The position numbers were made by a program, and so were the translations under genes. Below, in pieces: positions 56,516 through 64,000 of a stretch of 64,000 nucleotides of DNA. The notes under the pieces were generated by a model, which worked only from the letters and a program-made list of their open reading frames with translations, was not told the origin of the DNA and did no database searches. The stretch is from assembly GCA_031216915.1 (NCBI GenBank), contig CM062297.1, forward strand, positions 545,374,971 to 545,438,970, in the 5' to 3' direction. The stretch is from Pictodentalium vernedei. Lineage: Eukaryota; Mollusca; Scaphopoda; Dentaliida; Dentaliidae. How positions within the stretch are numbered: position 1 is the first letter of the stretch; the number at the start of each line of letters is the position of its first letter.

Positions 56516-58260
56516 TTATTCATTGATGGGCCCTAATTTAGTCCTTACAAGGATGTTACGCAAGCTTTTGTTTTTCTTATAGGCGATGACAGGTCGAAGA
56601 TTCAAAGGTTCATTTAATTTAGCATTGGTAAAATTGAATTCATCTTTTAACATTTTTGCTATTTCGATATTCATTCTGTTGTACGTTAAAGTGAAAGGAA
56701 TGATGGACCTCCTTTCGCATTCGCCCTCTGATATGTTCATACCAAATGGCCAGAGGGTTTGAAGCGTATTGATCCCAAAAGCTTCACGTTTTTTTCTAAA
56801 TTCATCCGTTTCTTCTAATGTGTCTTTAATTGGTGGTTGTTCAATAGGATGGATTTCGAAATCGTCCAAAGAATGGCCAGGAAGGTTAAAATGTTGGGCT
56901 ACTGGGGCATCAGCATTATGTTTTATATCCTGTTTGTGTCTAGTAACACGTTCTCGGAAAGGATTTTGACTTTGACCAACATACTGTTTCCGACAGCGCT
57001 TACATGTGATAAGGTAAATAATGTTTGGTGAATCACAATGGAGGGGGTTACGGATCTGATAATGAATATTCGTTTGTTCGGAGGAAAATTCCTCTTTCTG
57101 ATCAGGCATAAAAGTATGCAATCTACATCGAGGCTTTTTGCAATTAAATACCGCGCCACTACCATTCCGCAACGGTCTGTTGTGTTCAATCTTCAGTGGT
57201 TCGAAATCAGAGGTTTCAGCTGGACTTTCGAGCTTTTTCAAAGTTTGAGATTTTAAGGTACGCAAAAAGCGCAGCGAGTATCCTCTCGATCTGAGGGCGC
57301 CAAATAGAGCAAAACAAGCCTCATTGAAATTTACCTTATCACTTGAATTGCGGTGGAAACGAATGAGTTGTGATTTGATGATACCTTTAAATGTATGTTG
57401 AGGATGAAATGATTTTGTGTGCAACAATTGAAGTGAATCAGTTGGTTTAAAATATACTTTATAATCTAAATGACCGGACGCCTGAAATTGCTTGCATTTA
57501 TACACGGTCACATCGAGAAAATCAACAGAATTTTCACTGATAGTAGCTTTCAATTTAATATTTGGATCGTGATTGTTCAAAATTTCTAAAATTTCAACAA
57601 AATCTTCTTTTGAATGTTCCCAAATGCTTTTGCACATTTGCTTAAGGCATTTTCCTCCCATTCCGCTACATAAATGCTTGCAAAATTAGGACTGAATCTT
57701 TTGCCCATAGGACAACCCATTATTTGTAGAAAATATTCTCCATTGAATTGAAAGTCATTACCTTTTAAGCTCAGCTCTAAAAGATCCAAAATTTGTTCAT
57801 CCGGGCGTTTCGCATCCGAATATTTTTCAAATGCATTTTTTTACTGATTTAACACCTTTATCAATATCAATGTTCGTATACATACTGTCAATATCCAAAG
57901 TAGCCAGAACTGCATTTTTCGATATTTTCAATTTCGAAATTTTTGACAGGAAATCCTGTGTATTTTTTAGATAGCTCGGATGTCTATTTGCTATAGGTTT
58001 CAGATGATAATCATTTAATTCCGAGATCGCATAAGATTCCGAATTACAATCTGATACAATTGACCTCCCGGGTGTAGTTAAGTCATCCGTTCATGAAGAA
58101 CGGTCCTTGTGGATCTTTGGTAGGATATAAAATTGTCTTGTTTGAGCACTGAGCTTAGCTGTTAAATATTTCAATTGTTTTTTGGTAATGTGACCTTCAT
58201 CGAGGAGAAATTTTAAGATCTTATTGAATTTTTCAACATTACTAGGCCAAATAAGTGAAT
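56516..58260 (-). mobile_element. Penelope-like element, RT core and GIY-YIG endonuclease, broken
   Basis: Minus strand. RT motifs: QFYILPKIHKD, AVLATLDIDSMYTNI, and GEYFLQIMGCPMGKRFSP in the 57,586-57,789 frame. A frame change near 57,630 leads into IWEHSKEDFVEIL and the rest of RT (VDFLDVTVYK). The C-terminal ORF (to 56516) has a Cys-rich linker (CKKPRC) and a GIY-YIG nuclease: IIYLI (about 214-218), YVGQ (227-230), a conserved Arg in RERVTRH and REAFGINTLQTLWPFG. Stops also lie in the upstream part. The segment expected to carry the RT catalytic YxDD box is missing at the 57,630 junction. Confidence 0.85.
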
Positions 58261-58270
58261 CTATTTAATA

Positions 58271-58925
58271 AATATAGCATGGCTTTGAGATGACTATGCC
58301 AAAATAGTGGTCCTCGAGGAGAGGATAGTCCCGACGCGTAGCGGGGGGACTATTCTCTCCTCGAGGACCACTATTTTGGCATAGTCAACGAAAAGTTATG
58401 CTAAATTTATTATATTAGATGTGTGTGTGTGTGTGTGTGTGTGTGCGTGGGGGGGGGGGGGGGGGGTTCTTCATCGGTCATATATGCAAGATAATATTCT
58501 TATTCACAGCCAAAGAGAAAAGAAAATGGTTCAGGGTTTAAACAGGTAAACTAAGTTAATTCTGCCACTCATAGTTCCGGGATAGAGACGTAGCGAACCA
58601 AACCCCCAAGAAACACAATACCATTATTCCATTAACCCCTCCTCCCGCCCCCAACACTACTACAAACATCACTTTCGATACACATATTGTTATTTCTCCA
58701 AACTAAATGTAATAATGTATATTGGACGAGATGTCTTGTAAAGTATTTACGCTGCAATGGCATTTTCTAAGCGAATTCGAATGTTACTATTTATAACCGT
58801 GCACTTTTACCGTGCACTATTCTTTTTTTCAAAAATGATAGCAGGTCTGTGCGATTTCGCTGACGAACTATCGGAAAATAGGGTGTTTCTGTTCAACCAA
58901 TCAGAACGCGGGAAAGTCACGTGAC
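58271..58925. mobile_element. Insertion inside the Penelope element with a long hairpin
   Basis: ATTTAATA occurs at 58263-58270 and 58926-58933, where Penelope coding is interrupted. The insert contains an inverted repeat (GACTATGCCAAAATAGTGGT, about 58,297, and its complement ending about 58,387), a TG tract, a G-run (about 58,449-58,466) and ACCAATCAGAACGCGGGAAA at the right. An 8-bp duplication would suit hAT elements, but no clear terminal repeats are seen. Confidence 0.45.
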
Positions 58926-59345
58926 ATTTAATATTTTCTTATAATGTTTAGTATTGCTGAATTGTCTCATGGCTTCCTTTATATAATTATCCCGAGATAG
59001 TACAACTACCGACCCACCTTTGTCGGCTGGTTTAATTACTAATTTCTTATTTTTTCGAAGTTTCGTGAGGGCTCTCCGTTCACCAGCTGTTAAATTGTCT
59101 TTATCGGAGCGTATGTTCATACTGAACACCTTTTGGATGATTCGTTTGCTAGCCTCAATAATTTCGGGATCTACTTCACTATCTGGAGGTGACCAACCAG
59201 ATGATTCTGTAAAAGGAAGTTTCCGACTTAGTATTTGCGTCCCCACGAGGATTTCCTTGGTTTTCTCCAGGTTCTTACAAAGAAAACAATGCGTTAAGGT
59301 TTGTCTTCCCGATTTTGTGGATCCTTGTTCGTCATTGTTTGTCAC
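58926..59345 (-). mobile_element. Penelope-like element, N-terminal part
   Basis: Minus-strand frame with LRKNKKLVIKPADKGGSVVV and DNYIKEAMRQFSNTKHYKKI, the typical start of the Penelope RT. It continues logically into the 58,260 segment after the insertion. Confidence 0.75.
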
Positions 59346-59800
59346 CTATCACAAAAGCCAAAAAAAGTCCACACAAAACGGTTAAACAAGACTAAGGGCG
59401 AGTGTGTGGGAGTGGGGTGGGTGGGTTGTGATCCCGATTTTATGAGAATCTAGACAATATTATTTGGATTTGGGTACCCACAAAGATTCCAGTTGTTTTC
59501 TCCGAGTCCTCACAATGAAAATAATGGGTTAGTGTTTGTCCTCCCGATGAGGGATTTTCTTATGGCCCTCATGGCTTCATTTCAGAAAAAGGGGATTCCA
59601 TGGCCACAAACGTTTTCCAAAGAAGGGATTCCAATAAGATATGACTGTTAAATGCCGAGATGAGGCTAAGAGGGATAGTAAATTAGACCTCACTGAGGGA
59701 TTTTCTCATGGCCCTCATGGCCTCATTTCAGAAAAAGGGGTGCCGATGGCCAGTCGTGATGATAAAGTGTCCGCTTGATAATATGAAGTATCTGGTGGAT
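59346..59800. repeat. Short direct repeats
   Basis: GGGATTTTCTTATGGCCCTC / GGGATTTTCTCATGGCCCTC and AGAAAAAGGGG recur about 150 bp apart. No gene. Confidence 0.4.
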
Positions 59801-60435
59801 TAATAGTACCAAGGGCTAACAAGAGACCTACAAGGGTATATACAGCTATGCTAAACTACCGTTCTAAACTACCAAGCATTACCCCCACCCCCACAATACC
59901 ACTTGACCTACCTTAACGTACTACCTATACCAGCCATATAATAAAACAAAGCAATCGGTTGGTTAGTAGTACCAAGTACTAACAGGGGGCCTACAGGGGT
60001 ATATACCGCCCATTCTATACTACCGTTCTAAACTACCAGGCATTACCCCTACCCACAATACCGCTTGGCCTAGCATTACATACTACCTATACCAGCCATA
60101 GGATAACACGAAGCATTAGGTGGATTAATAGTACTAAGTGCTAACATGGGACCTGTAGGGGTACAATGCGTACATCTTATACTACCACACTAGGCGACCA
60201 TGCATTACAAAACCCACCCACCCACCCACCCACCCACCCACCCACCCACCCACCCACCCACCCACCCACCCACCCACCCACCCACCCACCCATTAACCCA
60301 CCCACCCACCCACCCACCCACCCACCCATCCACAATAACGTCTGGCTTCGCATTACATACTACCTATACCAGTTACAGAAGAATAAAGTCGATTATTAGT
60401 ACATAATAACACCGAGGACTAACAGGGGACTAACG
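59800..60435. repeat. About 163-bp tandem repeat containing a (CCCA)n expansion
   Basis: TACCAAG/TACTAAG then CTAAC landmarks stand at 59806, 59970 and 60132, with a further copy near 60,410 displaced by a (CCCA)n tract (about 60,208-60,332). The Pro/Thr/His ORFs there are microsatellite translations. Confidence 0.75.
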
Positions 60436-60979
60436 TTATACCGGATGGTACAGTGGGCAACAACAGTGGTCAACGTCTCTACTAATAACGTACATCACCT
60501 GCCGGATCTAGATGGCTGGGCCGTAGTTTTGCACAGGAGGAAGATGCTCCGGCAAAAGTCCGGTTCCTTTAGGAATTTAACACTAGCTACTCCGGCAAAA
60601 GTCCGGGTGGTGAGGGTCGATCGGGTACATGCTATACTACTGTCGTATATAGGCTACACCCACACAAAATATAAATTCCACCAAATTACGCAGATTAAGA
60701 AATGCATGGTTTGCACTTCGCTAATTTTGTACTTTGGTGGGTAAAGACCAATAAAGAGTTTAAGTAATAAAATGTCTGATGGTATTTCCATCTAAGCATT
60801 GTTACAATGACAAGTCAAAAAATCACGACAAGTGCGTCATGCATTGAATACGTTCGTATCTGACGATATTCGATTAGAAAAACACATATGCGCACGGAAT
60901 CAAATTACAACAGTTTTGCTATGGTGAATTATCTCACGAACTGACCATGTTTTATTTGAAAAGTAACTGTGTTGATATA
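60436..60979. other. Unassigned DNA
   Basis: CTCCGGCAAAAGTCCGG occurs twice (60,547 and 60,590). No gene supported. Confidence 0.35.
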
Positions 60980-61699
60980 CGGGTTTAATATATTCCCGTT
61001 TTCTGTAGTAACGCGAATGGGAATGAAATTACGCTCAGAACCGGGAACCGGGAATGTCCTGGATAATATCAAGTAAATTTACGAGAGTAGCAAGACGCAT
61101 TTATTTACATGAAAATGAACATATTTTATTGGCAAACTGCCACCTCCATACGGAAAAGTTCTTTTCCCACGAGACGTTTGAAAACCCAAACCCGCTTCCA
61201 ACTTCCGTCTTCAATTTCAGAATAGCTAGTTTTATCACCACTACCTCCTCCGGCTTCAACTCCAACTCACAGTCGTCACCGATCTTCTCTGCTTGTGGCA
61301 GGAGAAACTTGTGACGGCAGTGAAGGCGGAGTTGATGTTGAATGAGGTTGTGAATAGTGAGTGATACCAGTGACTCTGAAAATGAAGACGAGTTTGAACT
61401 TTAAAGCCAGTGAAAATCTTTCTGTTCAAGAGATGAGTCCTCCGGGACTGATTGCGAGCTACAGTGATTTGGTGAAAATGGTTCTCCAGAAAGCAGGATT
61501 GTAAAAAGTTCAAGCGTGGAAAGGCTGACGAAATCTTACAAAGTTACGATGGGGCAGTTTTTCAATTTGTGCACTTCAATTCAACACACAAACAGTGCCA
61601 TGCGTGATCCCCGGTTCCGTGTTATTGATTTCCCGGGTATCGTGACCGACTTTTCGGAACCGGTAACCCGTGAATTACCTTTCCCGGGATTAAACCCTA
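60980..61699. mobile_element. Possible degraded hAT-like element
   Basis: GGGTTTAATATATTCCCG at the left and CCCGGGATTAAACCCTA at the right are imperfect inverted ends. TTGATATA and TTGATACA sit outside them as an imperfect 8-bp duplication. CCGGGAACCGGGAA-type motifs lie inside each end. No transposase identified. Confidence 0.35.
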
Positions 61700-61837
61700 T
61701 TTGATACAATTTATCACATGCAACGTAAAAGGACAGTCTTAACTGTCGCTCAGGTAACTGTCGACATCTATTGTCGCGATAGATAGAAACTTCTCTCCAT
61801 GTATTAAGCTATCAATTTAGGTCAATACTACGTTTAA

Positions 61838-62960
61838 ATATGAATTGAGGACTCGGATTCGGACTCAAAACACATACTGAATCAAGGACTCGGACTCGGA
61901 CTCAAGTTAAGTGCTTAGTTTAACCACGTTTGATTTACCACGTTATAGCGATCTTTATTAATCATTGTGCCGAAAATAAAAATTAACCATCCCTGTGAGG
62001 TCAGACTGTTAACATGTCAAACTGCCGTGACATTTGCCGGTGGTTGCCGTACTTGGGGGAGTGCTCTAGAGTTTGTTAAGTAATTATAAAGTTAGAATTA
62101 ATAGATTTGATAAGAACTATCTACCGACGCCTTTATCCACGTTGTTTCATTTAACCATTTGCGCGTGGTATCTGTTAAACGTCCATCCACTGTCCACACC
62201 ATATATATATCTGTCAATTCGACAATCTGAGCGACCACTATTTCCGCAAGCGTTTCGCTTTCCGTACAAAATACCGAAGTATGAACTCCCTAACTCCGTT
62301 GCTGTTGTGTACATTACGTATCACTATATATAAATAAATTGAGGCCTGTTCTGTTCTGCTTGGCCCGTGGACGTACCAAATCAAAAAAATAATATTGCGG
62401 ACTTTGGGTCCAAGTTTGGACTAACTGTGAGGGTAATTAGCACGCCTCCTTTAAACAATCCTGGATCCGCCTCTGCTTTATGAAGTTGATGTATGGTATG
62501 CCTATGTTCAGATACCAGTCGAATTTTTATGACAAGAAGTTTTGCCAAAAACATACTGGATAAAGCAGCTAGGTGTAGCCTTAAGTGAAGTCGCAAGTGT
62601 TGAGCATTAACGTGGTCGAGTTTGGTAGTTAGTCGCAGATAAATGGTTAAATGAAGCCATGGAGATGGAAGGGAGTCGATCGATAGTTCACAAAAAGTTA
62701 GCTTATCCCAACTACATAAATGAATGATAGTCTTTATATAAAAATATAGGAGCATTCCACAAAGTACGATGTTTATTGGGAATATGTTACGGCAGTTTAA
62801 CAGTTAAACGAGTTTTGCTGATCATCACAACGACAATATCGCTGTTACGTGTGGTTAATCGCTGGTAATTCAACAAAAAATCTGAACACTAAACTTGAGT
62901 CCGAGTTCGAGTCCTCGATTCAGTATGTGTTTTGAGTCCGAGTTCTCAATTCAGTGTCCA
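61838..62960. mobile_element. 1.1 kb segment bounded by 68-bp inverted repeats
   Basis: GAGGACTCGGATTCGGACTC and CACATACTGAATC (61,838-61,908) recur inverted at 62,892-62,960 with few mismatches. The interior has only short ORFs. Confidence 0.55.
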
Positions 62961-63263
62961 TCCAATGCTACTGACCGTTTTTTTTTGGGGGGGGGGGGGG
63001 GGTTGAATTGTACTTAAAACACCACAGCTGATGTAATAGAAAAATACGCGCCTACTGTTTTTGAATAGTTCTAGAATTATTCCATTCCTAACTGCAAGGA
63101 AATCTCATGACTGACAATTTACGTCACCTTTAAGAGATTTGCGGGAAAATAACTCCCCTTACCTTTCTATAGCTGTCAGTAAATTTAACACTTAGGGTAT
63201 GGGAATTTTTGTTGTTGAAATTTTGAAATGTTAACGAAGTTGTATCATCGATGTTCACATGTT
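62961..63263. other. Unassigned DNA with a G-run
   Basis: A T-run and a G-run of about 16 lie at 62,979-63,002; nothing else recognised. Confidence 0.35.
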
Positions 63264-63542
63264 CACATCTTGTCCCAAACAAGCCTGAAAATAAGCACTC
63301 TGTCATTTGCAGAATGAGGCCCCAGAGGGTGAATTTGCTGATGCTATCCCATACAGTGGGCCAATTTATCCTCTGGATTCCTCTTTTTGCTTACGTTTGA
63401 GACTCTGATTCAGATTGAGGTTCACAGAGGGTGAATTTAGTGATGCTACCCTGCTTTGCAGGGTAGCATCACTAAATTCACCCTCAGGGGACCTCATTTT
63501 GCAGATGACAATCTGCTTATTTCTGGCTTGGTCCCAAACGTC
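63264..63542. mobile_element. Foldback element with nested hairpin
   Basis: Outer arms (about 63,264-63,350 and 63,450-63,542) are imperfect complements. An inner perfect 28-bp hairpin lies at 63427-63454 / 63458-63485 with a 3-base loop (arm starts GAGGGTGAATTTAGTGATGC). Confidence 0.65.
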
Positions 63543-63713
63543 AGGAATTTTCCTGTAGAATGGTATAAAAATACAGAAGATGGCTTTTTACTATTTTTCT
63601 CCCAATCAGTTTGAACCTTTGACTATTATTCCCCCGTCTGTTTAAAAATAAGAAAACAGCGATTTCACTATCTTTTGGTGTTCTGTAATCTTTCTTGCTC
63701 ATTATATCACACA

Positions 63714-64000
63714 TTTATTAATTTATTTATTTATTGGGGTTTAACGATACTTTCGACAGCCAGGGTCAACTCGTGTGGGACAATTTTACGGGTGGAGGAA
63801 GCCGGAGTACCCAGAGAGAACCACCGTGCAACTGTCAGACTCCCCAACGTACAAACGTCGCACTGGCAGGGCTAGCATTGGTTGAAGACAAGTGCATCAT
63901 CCACGTGCAGTACGCCTTAGTACACAGTATCACCCTGTCCCCACATGGGCAATCGGGATGAACTTCCTTGCCCAAAAACACAACGCAGTTACCTCTGGTG
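63714..64000 (-). mobile_element. tRNA-derived SINE, truncated by the window end
   Basis: The AATAAATAAATAAATT tail and body motifs GGTTCTCTCTGGGTACTCC and GGTGATACTGTG match the family on the minus strand. The tRNA-like head lies beyond the window. Confidence 0.7.

Noticed and set aside
60166-60406. Pro/Thr/His-rich proteins
   Set aside because: They are translations of the (CCCA)n microsatellite.

Overview
The window looks like part of an animal genome, probably a marine invertebrate. It is AT-rich and crowded with transposable elements, with tRNA-derived SINEs, Penelope-like and APE-type LINE retrotransposons, several MITE families, satellites and microsatellites. I could not identify the phylum, and I found no convincing host protein-coding gene. 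Every recognisable coding sequence belongs to a mobile or virus-like element, and nearly all are broken.

Region 1 (1 to about 16,697) is a decayed Polinton/Maverick, an integrated adintovirus-like DNA element. Its far end lies outside the window. The plus strand carries a broken leading gene, a two-membrane-segment protein, a zinc-ribbon/phospholipase-A2-like domain running into a retroviral-type integrase, and the double-jelly-roll major capsid protein. Convergent to these, on the minus strand, lie a repetitive fibre-like protein, an adenain-type cysteine protease and a long protein-primed family B DNA polymerase. A divergent AT-rich spacer follows, with one small plus-strand gene. A second minus-strand block follows: a repeat-rich ORF, a hydrophobic minor capsid protein, the penton-like protein, the FtsK/HerA-type packaging ATPase, a small Ala/Lys-rich protein and a 304-codon protein. 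These encode a plausible virus-like cycle of integration, self-replication, packaging and maturation. Almost all carry in-frame stops (mostly TGA) or frameshifts, so this copy is dead. The same 17-base hairpin core sits at both convergent gene junctions. Subterminal tandem repeats (about 15,490-16,697) mark the visible end.

Region 2 (16,700-27,200) is host repeat DNA holding a minus-strand APE-type LINE, apparently split by a 4.4 kb insertion bounded by 10-bp direct repeats. The insertion contains a CTT-rich tract, a 238-bp satellite, two SINEs and MITEs. Region 3 (27,237-38,700) has two near-identical 3.14 kb TTAA-flanked elements, a 960-bp TTAA-flanked foldback element abutting one of them, and degenerate repeats. 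Region 4 (38,700-43,900) has palindromic MITEs and a SINE with a clear target-site duplication. Region 5 (43,939-49,622) is a 5.7 kb element with terminal inverted repeats built from tandem 254-bp units, flanked by AAGCTG. Region 6 (49,630-64,000) has more MITEs, an exact 300-bp tandem array with a tRNA-like box, a broken Penelope-like element with a GIY-YIG domain, a (CCCA)n tract, and several hairpins and inverted repeats.
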